Source: Nonomuraea cavernae (GTDB lineage: Bacteria; Actinomycetota; Actinomycetes; Streptosporangiales; Streptosporangiaceae). Taken from it: 54,386 bases of DNA. The notes under the pieces were generated by a model. That model saw only the letters and a program-made list of their open reading frames with translations. It did not search any database and was not told where the DNA came from. A program made the translations under genes and the position numbers. The stretch covers positions 1-54,386 of the forward strand of contig NZ_BMNH01000041.1 in NCBI RefSeq assembly GCF_014646355.1. The letters are read 5' to 3'. Of the stretch, positions 47,853-54,386 are shown one piece after another (within the stretch, counting starts at the first letter, position 1; each line of letters opens with the position of its first letter).

Positions 47853-49643
47853 ATGAGCATCGACGTGACCATCGTGAACACCAACCCCGAGATGAAGATC
47901 AAGGCCAAGAAGGTCAAGAAGGCGCCGACGAGCCGGAAGACCTCGCTCTACCGACTGCGCGACAAGGGTGGAAGCGACCACGAAGACCTGCGGTCGTACG
48001 TTATGGCCAGCTACCTCGACAGAGAAGGATTCCAGGCTCGCGCCGTCGCCTACCACGGAGTCGACGGGCTGCTCGTCACCGGCACGATCGCTCCCGGTCG
48101 CGCCGACTGGTGCGACGTCGTCGAAGCGTTGACCGGGCTGCCCACCGCCGAGGAGAACCGCACGGCCCTCTCCCTCCTTCTGATCCGCACCGACAAGGCG
48201 GTCTACGGCCTTACGTACGGCATGGGCCACTTGATGATCGACCAGGCGCGGATCGACCCTGGGTTCGGCATCGAGTTCGCGGTCCGCTGCCTGAACGAGG
48301 ACCGGATCACCAAGGTTCGCCGGCAAGTCATGGACGCGCGGGGCCGTACCGACGAAAATTCCGCCACGAGCGGCGAGCACATCCGCGGCTTCGGTATCGA
48401 GCAGTTCGGCGAGATCGTCAGCCAGATTTCGGGCCAGATCAGCGGCGTTCCGCTCACCTTCACCAAGGACCACACGCGGGCCGCGCACGTGACGGGAAAC
48501 GATCGCTCGATCAAAATTGCCCTCGGCAACACGCCGGCCACGCTCCTCCACGATCTTCGGGAAATCGAGGAGGTTTGCGGCCGCCCCAGCCCTCTTCCGG
48601 TGTTCGAGTTCATCGCCCAGATTCGACCGCTCAACCCCAAGTCCGAGCAGGCTCAGCTTCTCGATGCACGGCTCGACGAGAAGCTCGGCGAGGGCGGCGC
48701 CGTGCGCATGGCCCTCGCCGTGCCGAGCACGTGCAGGGACCGCTTCGAGCAGGCCGAATCCTTCAAGGTCACCCTGGCGAAGAACACGCAGACCCATGCC
48801 GAACTCGACGTTGACATGCTCGTCTCGGCGGTCGAGCATCTGCCGCCGGGCAAGCGCTTGTCGACCCTGCGCGACGGCCGGATCGTGATGTTCGCCGACG
48901 CCACCGGCAACGAAGTGATCAGCAGCAAGGTTCCGGTGGACCACTGGCTCACCACCGAAGTAGACGACGGCGTCGTCCATTATTTCTACTGGCAGGGGCG
49001 GTGGTACGAAGTCGGTGCGGAGTACCTGACGATCATCGAAGGCCGGATCGCCGAGCTGTTCGCGCACACCGTCAGCGTCACCATGCCGCCATGGACCAAG
49101 GCCCGTCCCGGCGACTCGGAGAAGCACGACGAAGGCTGGTACAACAAGCAGATCGCAGCCCAGGACGGTTACGTGCTGCTCGACAAGGACACGGTTCACA
49201 CCGAGCGCCTGCGCGGCGGCGGTCTCGAAATCGCCGACGCACTGGGCCCCGCGGGCCAGCTGATCTGCGTCAAGAAGGCCAAGGACACTGCACCTCTGAA
49301 CCACCTCTTCTCGCAGGGGCGGGTCGCGGTCGAAACCCTGCGCAATGACCGGGAAGCCCGCGAGAAGTTCCTCACGAAGCTCGACGAGCTCGCTCCGGGG
49401 CACCCGCTGGACCGGTCATTCCGTTCGCCGACCGTGGTTTTCGGCATCCTTCTCAAGGACGGCATGCCGTTGACTCCGTCATCGCTGTTCGCGTTTGCGA
49501 AGGTCTCGCTGCTACACACGACGACGCTGCTGGAGGGGATGGGCGCACGCGTGGAGATCGTCTCCATCTCTCGTGTTTCAGCGACGGGGAAGGGCGCGAC
49601 GCCGTCCATCGACGGACCGGCCGCGGAAGGAAAAGGCGACTGA
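47853..49643 (+). CDS. TIGR04141/DUF6119-type sporadically distributed protein
   Basis: The 596-residue protein resembles the TIGR04141 family of sporadically distributed, defence-island-associated proteins. It begins with a Lys-rich leader (MKIKAKKVKKAPTSRKTSLY) and the family-like YRLRDKGGSDHEDLRSYVMA, and continues with LLIRTDKAVYGLTYGMGHLM, FGIEFAVRCLNEDRITKVRR, HYFYWQGRWYEVGAEYL and HDEGWYNKQIAAQDGYVLLD. It ends with SLFAFAKVSLLHTTTLLEGM. No transmembrane helix or known catalytic motif is visible. The ATG at 47853 follows CCAAGAG. It diverges from the restriction operon across a shared 268-bp region, so it may be co-regulated with it. Function unknown. Confidence 0.75.
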   Translation: MSIDVTIVNTNPEMKIKAKKVKKAPTSRKTSLYRLRDKGGSDHEDLRSYVMASYLDREGFQARAVAYHGVDGLLVTGTIAPGRADWCDVVEALTGLPTAEENRTALSLLLIRTDKAVYGLTYGMGHLMIDQARIDPGFGIEFAVRCLNEDRITKVRRQVMDARGRTDENSATSGEHIRGFGIEQFGEIVSQISGQISGVPLTFTKDHTRAAHVTGNDRSIKIALGNTPATLLHDLREIEEVCGRPSPLPVFEFIAQIRPLNPKSEQAQLLDARLDEKLGEGGAVRMALAVPSTCRDRFEQAESFKVTLAKNTQTHAELDVDMLVSAVEHLPPGKRLSTLRDGRIVMFADATGNEVISSKVPVDHWLTTEVDDGVVHYFYWQGRWYEVGAEYLTIIEGRIAELFAHTVSVTMPPWTKARPGDSEKHDEGWYNKQIAAQDGYVLLDKDTVHTERLRGGGLEIADALGPAGQLICVKKAKDTAPLNHLFSQGRVAVETLRNDREAREKFLTKLDELAPGHPLDRSFRSPTVVFGILLKDGMPLTPSSLFAFAKVSLLHTTTLLEGMGARVEIVSISRVSATGKGATPSIDGPAAEGKGD

Positions 49644-50040
49644 TCATGCGGTCTCCTGCACATGAAGTTTGTGGGAGATGGGGCCAGTCGGTTAGCAGGC
49701 ACCGACCTCAGCCCTCATGCTCGGTGGCAAGGGCCGGCGAAGCCGGTCTGCGGCAGTCGATCGCCCCAGCCGTTTGTGGCGAGTGCCGAAGTGAGCGATC
49801 GTCACGGCCTTAACTGGGCGACTTCTGCCAGTCCTATTGAGCGTGCGGGCGGTGCTGGCCCGGACCGGCCGAAGAGCCGCAGCCGGGCCAGCTTGCCGCC
49901 CGCACGCGGCCGAGGCGCCACAGGCGGCTCGGCCCTTGATGACGTGCAGATAAGTTGCTTTCTGATCTTGGTCGGCGTCAAGCATCAAGTGAGACCCGAC
50001 AATCTTGGTTGGCGATCTCGCTGTCTACCGTTCTGCCTGT
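49644..50040. other. 397-bp gene-free stretch with long hairpin
   Basis: No coding frame is convincing: a plus-strand frame over 49662-50066 lacks protein-like character. The main content is the long inverted repeat at 49841-49907. The stretch separates the defence island from the DUF5919 module. Confidence 0.6.
49841..49907. repeat. long imperfect inverted repeat (structured RNA, terminator or element)
   Basis: The left arm GCGTGCGGGCGG-T-GCTGGCCCGG (49841-49863) pairs with the right arm CCGGGCCAGC-TTG-CCGCCCGCACGC (49883-49907). This makes 22 base pairs with one asymmetric bulge, and the 19-base loop is itself GC-rich (ACCGGCCGAAGAGCCGCAG). It starts 198 bp after the TIGR04141-type stop, longer and farther than a simple terminator. 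A dispersed genomic repeat or a small structured RNA is possible. Confidence 0.7.
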
Positions 50041-50775
50041 TCAGAGCCCATCCGAGACCGGCGTAGCTGTTGCCCAGACGCGTTCGAAGCTGGTCAGGTA
50101 GGTGGCTGCTGCTGCCTGTGGTTCGGTGGCTCGTAGGTGGATGACTGGTGCTTGGGCGGCGGGTGTGCCGTAGGCGTGGGTGTTGATCAGGAGGTGGTCG
50201 TCTGCGCGGTAGATCGAGTTGTACAGCACGGTTCTGTGGAGCCTGATCTCGGCCCGGTCGATGCCTACGAGAGGGCGGTACAGCTTGAGGGCATTCCTGA
50301 CCCGAGCGGCCATGAGGGCAGCTCCGATGGCTTCGTCCACGCCTCGCGCGGCCACCTCGGCGGCGTCCTCGTCGCCGAGCAGGATGCGCACCCTGATGCC
50401 GGCGCGGGCCTTGGCTACCAGGAGGCGGATGATTCCGGTGTCTTCGGCGAGGAATAGGCCGCTGTAGGTGAGGATGCCGATCTCGCGCGTGGCGTTCTGG
50501 AACAGGTCGCGCCAGGTGGCCTGTGGCACGGCCCAGCGGTGCGGGTAGACGGCCTGTACCTCTTCGGATATCGCCCGGCGCCGTGGTGTCACCTCGGGCC
50601 ATAGGTCTGCCTCGTCCATCTGAAGCAGGTCGGCGACGGCCCATCGGTGTCGTGGGTAGGGGGTGCGTCCGTTGAGCCATCGGTGGACGGTCTTGGGGTC
50701 GACGGCGAGGCGGGCGGCGATGTCGGTGGGTTGGAGGCGGGCGTTGCTGAGGGCGTCGCGCAGGCTGTCGTTCAC
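50041..50775 (-). CDS. HTH (XRE-like) regulator with DUF5919 (PLD-like) domain, copy 1
   Basis: The 244-residue protein has an N-terminal helix-turn-helix (LQPTDIAARLAVDPKTVHRW, residues about 14-35, then LNGRTPYPRHRWAVADLLQM) and a C-terminal DUF5919 domain: VYPHRWAVPQATWRDLFQNA, ILTYSGLFLAEDTGIIRLLV, IRVRILLGDEDAAEVAARG and IRLHRTVLYNSIYRADDHLL. The domain recalls phospholipase-D-like folds (VRILLGD), but the HKD motif is replaced by LHxTVLYNS. The start is GTG at 50775 after GGAGGTGCCCC. A paralogue lies at 53528-54268 on the same strand. GACGTCC direct repeats lie 49-65 bp upstream. Confidence 0.85.
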   Translation of the reverse strand: MNDSLRDALSNARLQPTDIAARLAVDPKTVHRWLNGRTPYPRHRWAVADLLQMDEADLWPEVTPRRRAISEEVQAVYPHRWAVPQATWRDLFQNATREIGILTYSGLFLAEDTGIIRLLVAKARAGIRVRILLGDEDAAEVAARGVDEAIGAALMAARVRNALKLYRPLVGIDRAEIRLHRTVLYNSIYRADDHLLINTHAYGTPAAQAPVIHLRATEPQAAAATYLTSFERVWATATPVSDGL

Positions 50776-50917
50776 GGGGCACCTCCGGTGAGGCCGGGCC
50801 TTCTGCCTGGGAAGCTAACACGAGACGTCCCCAGACGTCCCTGAGGTGCGGTGTAAAGGTTCCCGACTGCGGGCGAACCTCGATGTACACCGACCGTGAC
50901 GACGAAGGGACATCCCG
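50776..50917. promoter_or_regulatory. divergent region with operator-like direct repeat
   Basis: The spacer between the DUF5919 gene (minus) and the small plus-strand gene contains GACGTCC-CCA-GACGTCC at 50824-50840. A dyad of GGTTC and GAACC also lies around 50857-50878, close to the plus-strand promoter position. Both could serve as binding sites for regulators encoded in the module. Confidence 0.5.
50824..50840. promoter_or_regulatory. GACGTCC-N3-GACGTCC direct repeat, site A
   Basis: Two copies of GACGTCC, 10 bases apart start to start, lie upstream of DUF5919 copy 1. The flanks (GA before, TGA after) are also shared with site B at 51733-51749. The 10-bp period puts both half-sites on one face of the helix. 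Confidence 0.6.
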
Positions 50918-51265
50918 GTGATGAACGGCCTCAAGGAACGTCAGCGAGCTTGCCAGGAGGCGTTGCTGGCGGCGCTGCGCAACGAGTTGGTGGAGCGGAA
51001 CGTGCCCGCGGTGTTCCTCATCGAGGATGACGGCCGTCCGGGTGTGGAGGTGCTGGACGCCACGGGTCGCCGCCGTCGGGTGTATGTGCATCTGCCGTTC
51101 CGGTGGTTCTACTGGGGCGAGCGGCCGGACGAGCGAACCTCCTGCGTTCAGCTCCTGGCCGCGGTCGAGCGCGTCGAGCGGGCCGCCCGGCAGGGATGGC
51201 GGCCTGAGCCGCAGGGCGAACTCAGCTTCAACCTCGGCAAGATCGCGGACGCGTACCGGCTCTGA
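50918..51265 (+). CDS. conserved-looking small protein of unknown function
   Basis: The 115-residue protein is soluble and charged, with ACQEALLAALRNELVERNVP, AVFLIEDDGRPGVEVLDATG, YVHLPFRWFYWGERPDERTS and a C-terminal AAVERVERAARQGWRPEPQG. The composition and strand-helix alternation look like a real small domain. Start GTG at 50918 (or ATG at 50921) after GACGAAGGGAC. The GntR-type gene follows 14 bp later, suggesting cotranscription. I do not recognise the family. Confidence 0.75.
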   Translation: MMNGLKERQRACQEALLAALRNELVERNVPAVFLIEDDGRPGVEVLDATGRRRRVYVHLPFRWFYWGERPDERTSCVQLLAAVERVERAARQGWRPEPQGELSFNLGKIADAYRL

Positions 51266-51279
51266 GACTCATATCAACA

Positions 51280-51732
51280 GTGACCAGGTGGCTGACCGGC
51301 TGGCGGGTCTTTCCTCAGATCGTCGACCGGCTTCGAGAACGGATCGAGATGACCACGTATCCGGTGGGAACGATGATGCCCTCAGAGGCGGAGCTGTGCG
51401 CCGAGTTCGGCGTCGCGCGCAACACGGTACGGCGCGCGCTGGCGCTCCTGGAGGCCGAAGGGCTGATCCTGGCGATCCCCGCCAAGGGCCGGCTGGTCCT
51501 GGGCGGCGGCAAGACCTGCGGCGAGCCGTACCTGTATCAGGCGGTCGCGCGGGAACTGCGCGAGCAGATCCAGCGCGGTGACCTGGCGCCGGGCAGCACG
51601 GTGCCGAGCGAGGCGCAGTTGCGCCGATCGCACGGGGTGTCGCGGAGCACGGTCCGCCAAGCGCTCGCTGTCCTGGAGCAGGAGGGCCTGATCGTGGCCG
51701 AGCACGGCCGCGGCCGGTTCGTCCGCAGATGA
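51280..51732 (+). CDS. tandem GntR-type winged-helix protein without effector domain
   Basis: The 150-residue protein consists of two GntR-type winged helices in tandem. The first is FPQIVDRLRERIEMTTYPVG, then SEAELCAEFGVARNTVRRAL and EAEGLILAIPAKGRLVL. The second is AVARELREQIQRGDLAPGST, then SEAQLRRSHGVSRSTVRQAL and EQEGLIVAEHGRGRFV. No ligand-binding domain (FadR, UTRA or other) is present. A tandem pair would allow binding to two half-sites by a monomer. Start GTG at 51280 with no clear ribosome site. The operator-like site B begins at its stop codon. Confidence 0.82.
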   Translation: MTRWLTGWRVFPQIVDRLRERIEMTTYPVGTMMPSEAELCAEFGVARNTVRRALALLEAEGLILAIPAKGRLVLGGGKTCGEPYLYQAVARELREQIQRGDLAPGSTVPSEAQLRRSHGVSRSTVRQALAVLEQEGLIVAEHGRGRFVRR

Positions 51733-51749
51733 GACGTCCTGGGACGTCC
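51733..51749. promoter_or_regulatory. GACGTCC-N3-GACGTCC direct repeat, site B
   Basis: This is the same 7+3+7 arrangement as site A (GACGTCC-TGG-GACGTCC), located between the tandem-GntR stop and the HD-domain gene start 33 bp later. It could govern the HD-domain gene. Confidence 0.6.
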
Positions 51750-51781
51750 TGACGCTCATACTGGATCGATCCCGGCACCCC

Positions 51782-52363
51782 GTGCCTATCGTGGGCAGTG
51801 TGGGACAAGCTGAATGGGCTCATGACCTCGCCAAAGGCCTGCTGGAGACGACGCTTCCCCGGCGCTGGGCGCATACCCAAGGGGTAGCGGCCCGCGCCAG
51901 GTCGCTGGCGCCCATCCTGGGCGATGAGGCCGACACCTTGACCGCCGCCGCCTACCTGCACGACATCGGCTACGCCCCCGGCCTGGTCGACACCGGCTTT
52001 CACCCCCTGGACGGCGCGCGCTACCTGCGCGACGTCCACCAGGCCGACGACACCCTGTGCCGCCTGGTCGCCCATCACTCCTGCGCGGTCAACGAGGCCC
52101 GCGAACGATCCCTGTTCGAGGCGCTCACCGCGGAGTTCGACGAGGAACGCCCGGAACTGGTGGAGGCGCTGACCTACTGCGACATGACCACCGGTCCCGA
52201 CGGCACGCACCTCGATGTCACCGAACGGCTCGCGGAGATCCACTCCCGATACGGCCCGGATCACCTGGTCTCCCGATCGATCGCGACGTCGACCCCGTGC
52301 ATTCTGGCCGCCGTCAAGGCGGTGGAGAGCGCGCTGGCCACCATCACGAGGCCTGTGCCGTGA
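51782..52363 (+). CDS. HD-domain phosphohydrolase-like protein
   Basis: The 193-residue protein has an HD-domain metal-site pattern: TLPRRWAHTQGVAARARSLA (His), AAAYLHDIGYAPGLVDTGFH (the HD pair), DTLCRLVAHHSCAVNEARER and a later Asp in TYCDMTTGPDGTH. Proteins of this kind hydrolyse nucleotides or cyclic nucleotides; the substrate here is unknown. Start GTG at 51782 is uncertain, with several other GTGs within 20 bases. It follows site B and is 25 bp upstream of the DUF6000-type gene. Confidence 0.82.
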   Translation: MPIVGSVGQAEWAHDLAKGLLETTLPRRWAHTQGVAARARSLAPILGDEADTLTAAAYLHDIGYAPGLVDTGFHPLDGARYLRDVHQADDTLCRLVAHHSCAVNEARERSLFEALTAEFDEERPELVEALTYCDMTTGPDGTHLDVTERLAEIHSRYGPDHLVSRSIATSTPCILAAVKAVESALATITRPVP

Positions 52364-52388
52364 CAGAGATCCCCGGCATGATGACGTC

Positions 52389-53084
52389 ATGCGGTTTCCG
52401 ATTCCGCCCGACTTCGAACTGATAGCCGTCGTCCGGCGCTACGTCAGCTCGGGCAGAGGCGAGGTCCGCAGATACCTGAAGCTTCTGGGCGGCGGGTTCA
52501 TGATGCTGCCGGACCGAGACCTTGCCCGGTTCGCCCGCTCCTTGGCCAAGGACGCACGGCGGATCACCGACAGCGACCTTGAAATGCTGCTGGACAGCGA
52601 GTGGCGAGCACGGCTGACCGCCGCCTGGCTGATCGGCCTGGACCGGCGGACACACTTTCGCGAGCGACTCGGCGCAATGCTCCTGGAAAGCGAACTCGTC
52701 TACTCCGGAGAGGGTTACTGCTTCGCTCTCGCCCGGTTCGCCGAAGACAGCGACGCAGAGATCCTCACCGCCTACCTGGACCACTACCTGCCCCGGCTGG
52801 ATTGCCACTACGACCAGGACGACGCGATGGGCGCGCTGCTCCACCTCGATGAGCGACTTGGAACCGATCACGCCGCTCGATTCCTCGTGCCCGGCGGCCT
52901 CTGGGAACGATCAACGATGCGCAAGGTCAGCCCAGCTGAAAAGAAGCAGGTCACAGACGAGTTGTGCGCCTTCGCCGACAGCTGCATGACCGGCACGATC
53001 AAACAGTGGCTGCCACGACGACGGCGCTTCTTGGAAGAGCGCTGGTCTCACCCGATGTACGGAGACGATGCTCCAGACAGGTAG
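52389..53084 (+). CDS. DUF6000-like protein
   Basis: The 231-residue soluble, largely helical protein has RRYVSSGRGEVRRYLKLLGG, SEWRARLTAAWLIGLDRRTH, LLESELVYSGEGYCFALARF and AYLDHYLPRLDCHYDQDDAM, followed by AMGALLHLDERLG. This pattern is that of DUF6000 proteins, which have no known function. The ATG at 52389 lacks a strong ribosome site. Its 3' end overlaps the convergent Nudix gene by 37 bp. Confidence 0.72.
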   Translation: MRFPIPPDFELIAVVRRYVSSGRGEVRRYLKLLGGGFMMLPDRDLARFARSLAKDARRITDSDLEMLLDSEWRARLTAAWLIGLDRRTHFRERLGAMLLESELVYSGEGYCFALARFAEDSDAEILTAYLDHYLPRLDCHYDQDDAMGALLHLDERLGTDHAARFLVPGGLWERSTMRKVSPAEKKQVTDELCAFADSCMTGTIKQWLPRRRRFLEERWSHPMYGDDAPDR

Positions 53085-53524
53085 TGATCGATCCGCATCC
53101 GCATCGATCGATCCATCTGCAAGGCGGCGACCTCCTCGCGGGGCACCCATTGCACCTCGCGGGATTCGTCGCTCGGCGTGGGCTTGCCGCTGATGGCTTG
53201 GGCAGTGAGGACGATGGAGAACTCTTGGCGGGCCTCGCCGTTGCTGGTGTAGAGGATGACGTGTCGGGGGTCGCTGTAGGTGCCGACCAGGCCGGTGATC
53301 TGGCAGGTGATGCCGGTCTCTTCGAGGGTTTCGCGTACGGCGGCCTGCGGGATGGACTCGCCCAGGTCGATGGCTCCGCCGGGCACAGCCCAGTTGTCGT
53401 TGTCGGTGCGGCGGATCATCAGCAAGTCGCCGGCGTCGTTGGTGACGATGACGTTCACGGACGGGACCAGGCTGTTGGGTGCGGGGGCGTTCGGGTCGTC
53501 GTAGTAGTCGATCCGCTTGGCCAT
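53048..53524 (-). CDS. Nudix hydrolase
   Basis: The 158-residue protein has a complete Nudix box: GAIDLGESIPQAAVRETLEE followed by TGI, after NWAVPGG. The domain starts with VPSVNVIVTNDAGDLLMIRR and ends with VQWVPREEVAAL. Nudix enzymes hydrolyse nucleoside diphosphates linked to another group. The ATG at 53524 is 3 bp after the stop of the upstream DUF5919 copy 2, so the two are cotranscribed. The 3' end overlaps the convergent DUF6000-type gene. Nudix proteins occur with such regulators in actinomycete integrative elements, but no integrase is seen here. Confidence 0.9.
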   Translation of the reverse strand: MAKRIDYYDDPNAPAPNSLVPSVNVIVTNDAGDLLMIRRTDNDNWAVPGGAIDLGESIPQAAVRETLEETGITCQITGLVGTYSDPRHVILYTSNGEARQEFSIVLTAQAISGKPTPSDESREVQWVPREEVAALQMDRSMRMRIDHYLSGASSPYIG

Positions 53525-53527
53525 GAC

Positions 53528-54268
53528 TCAGGACCCTATCGGCCGTGCTCGGTCCCAGACGCGTTCGAAACTCTCGGTGTAGGTGGTGACCATGTCGCCG
53601 CCGATGACCTTGCGCAGGTGGAAGACGGGCGCGTTGCCGGCGGGCACGCCGTACACGTGGGTGTTGACGAGGAGTTGGTCGTCGGCGCGGTAGATGGAGT
53701 TGTACAGCACGGTGGCGTGCAGCCGGAACTCCACGTTGGCCCGCCCGATCAGCGGCCGGGACAACACGAGCACGTTGCGGATCTTGGCGGCCATACCGTC
53801 GTCGATGCCCTCGTCCGCGCCGCGCTGGGCCACTTCGGCGCAGTCGGGGTCGCCGAGCAGGATCCGCACCTTCACTCCGGTGTCGGCCTTGTCGCCGAAC
53901 ATGCGCACGATGCCGGTGTCGTCGGCGAGGAACAACCCGCTGTAGACCAGCACGCCGATCTCCGCCGAGGCCGCTGAGAACAGTCGTCCCCACACGTCCC
54001 GTGGGACGGCCCAGCGGTGCGGGTAGACGGTGACGATCTCGCTCTCGGACGCTGAGGCGACCTGGTCGCGGGTGAGAGCCTCCGGCCACAGGTAGGTCTC
54101 CTCGGCCTCCAGGTAGGAAGCCACCGCAAAGCGGTGCTTTCGGTACGGCGCGCGTCCCTTGGTCACCCACCGCTCGACCGTTTTGGGGTCCACTTCGATG
54201 GCCTGTGCGAGCTGGGCGATGCTCACGCCGCGCTGCAGCAGGGCCGCCCGCAATCTCTCGTTCGCCAT
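53528..54268 (-). CDS. HTH (XRE-like) regulator with DUF5919 (PLD-like) domain, copy 2
   Basis: The 246-residue protein is a paralogue of 50041-50775. It has an HTH of VSIAQLAQAIEVDPKTVERW followed by TKGRAPYRKHRFAVASYLEA, then VYPHRWAVPRDVWGRLFSAA, VLVYSGLFLADDTGIVRMFG, VKVRILLGDPDCAEVAQRG and FRLHATVLYNSIYRADDQLL. The HKD motif is again absent (LHxTVLYNS). The ATG at 54268 follows GAGCAGGTGAC. It leads the Nudix gene (3-bp gap). A partial copy of the GACGTCC repeat lies 17-33 bp upstream. Confidence 0.85.
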   Translation of the reverse strand: MANERLRAALLQRGVSIAQLAQAIEVDPKTVERWVTKGRAPYRKHRFAVASYLEAEETYLWPEALTRDQVASASESEIVTVYPHRWAVPRDVWGRLFSAASAEIGVLVYSGLFLADDTGIVRMFGDKADTGVKVRILLGDPDCAEVAQRGADEGIDDGMAAKIRNVLVLSRPLIGRANVEFRLHATVLYNSIYRADDQLLVNTHVYGVPAGNAPVFHLRKVIGGDMVTTYTESFERVWDRARPIGS

Positions 54269-54386
54269 GTCACCTGCTCAAGAGGACGTCCGGGGACTCG
54301 GCCATCGTAGGCCGGACGTCTTGAACATGTCCCGTCGTGTAGTGATCTCGTCCTGACTCTCCGTCGCATTCTCGGTTCGCAAGCAA
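54269..54386. promoter_or_regulatory. upstream region of DUF5919 copy 2 with GACGTCC-like sites
   Basis: GACGTCC-GGG-GACTCGG at 54285-54301 matches the 7+3+7 repeat in its first half and partly in its second. GGACGTCTTGAACATGTCC at 54314-54332 is a further imperfect copy. No gene begins before the window end on the plus strand. Confidence 0.45.

Noticed and set aside
49662..50066. Plus-strand frame of 134 codons after the TIGR04141-type gene
   Set aside because: It crosses the long inverted repeat and the end of the DUF5919 gene and has no protein-like pattern.
50041..54268. Integrative element with attachment sites
   Set aside because: The gene types recall actinomycete integrative elements, but no integrase, replication gene, tRNA or flanking direct repeat is visible.

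Overview
The window is very GC-rich DNA with many GTG starts, stop/start overlaps, F420/flavin-type (LLM) oxidoreductases and a type II polyketide synthase. This points to a filamentous actinomycete, and by style a Streptosporangiales (Nonomuraea-like) or Streptomyces-type genome. The taxon is inference; no database search was possible. No rRNA, tRNA or CRISPR array was recognised.

Left part (0.6-18.3 kb): an aromatic (type II) polyketide gene cluster. Left arm: an LLM oxidoreductase (minus), then FAD hydroxylase, second LLM oxidoreductase and two glycosyltransferases (plus), then a minus-strand SDR. The core at 7.8-18.3 kb runs as one tight plus-strand operon: two O-methyltransferases, TcmI-type cyclase, cupin, KS-alpha, KS-beta/CLF, aromatase/cyclase, DUF1772 oxygenase-like protein, ketoreductase, two ABM monooxygenases, second SDR, SchA/CurD-type protein, a beta-hydroxyacid-dehydrogenase-like enzyme and an NDP-glucose 4,6-dehydratase. 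The set suggests an O-methylated, glycosylated polycyclic aromatic product of tetracenomycin or pentangular type. No acyl carrier protein gene is present where one normally sits (after the CLF), nor are a cluster regulator, a transporter or the rest of a deoxysugar pathway.

Middle part (18.5-33.9 kb): ordinary genes. They include a single-pass membrane protein, a Tat-exported polysaccharide lyase family 8 enzyme, an aldo/keto reductase, a small secreted protein, a PptT-like phosphopantetheinyl transferase beside a PptH-like metallophosphoesterase, a membrane serine protease followed by a MoxR/DUF58/vWA/vWA operon, a DUF1266 protein, and a divergent FAD monooxygenase/PadR pair.

Scar (34.0-36.4 kb): a frameshifted alpha/beta hydrolase, a LuxR-type regulator reduced to its DNA-binding domain, an internally inverted and deleted IS110 transposase remnant, and a GNAT gene whose 3' end runs into that remnant.

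Right part (36.7-49.7 kb): a lower-GC defence island. One minus-strand run holds a methyltransferase-like protein with HTH and specificity-like regions but a substituted catalytic motif, HsdM, HsdS, HsdR, a soluble Ser/Thr kinase with a repeat-like C-terminus, and a T5orf172/GIY-YIG protein. A TIGR04141/DUF6119-type gene diverges from it. This is the best candidate in the window for an undescribed composite system.

Far right (50.0-54.3 kb): a regulatory or mobile-element-like module with two paralogous HTH-DUF5919 proteins enclosing a small protein, a tandem-GntR protein, an HD-domain protein, a DUF6000-type protein and a Nudix hydrolase. A GACGTCC-N3-GACGTCC direct repeat occurs at two sites, with a partial copy at a third.
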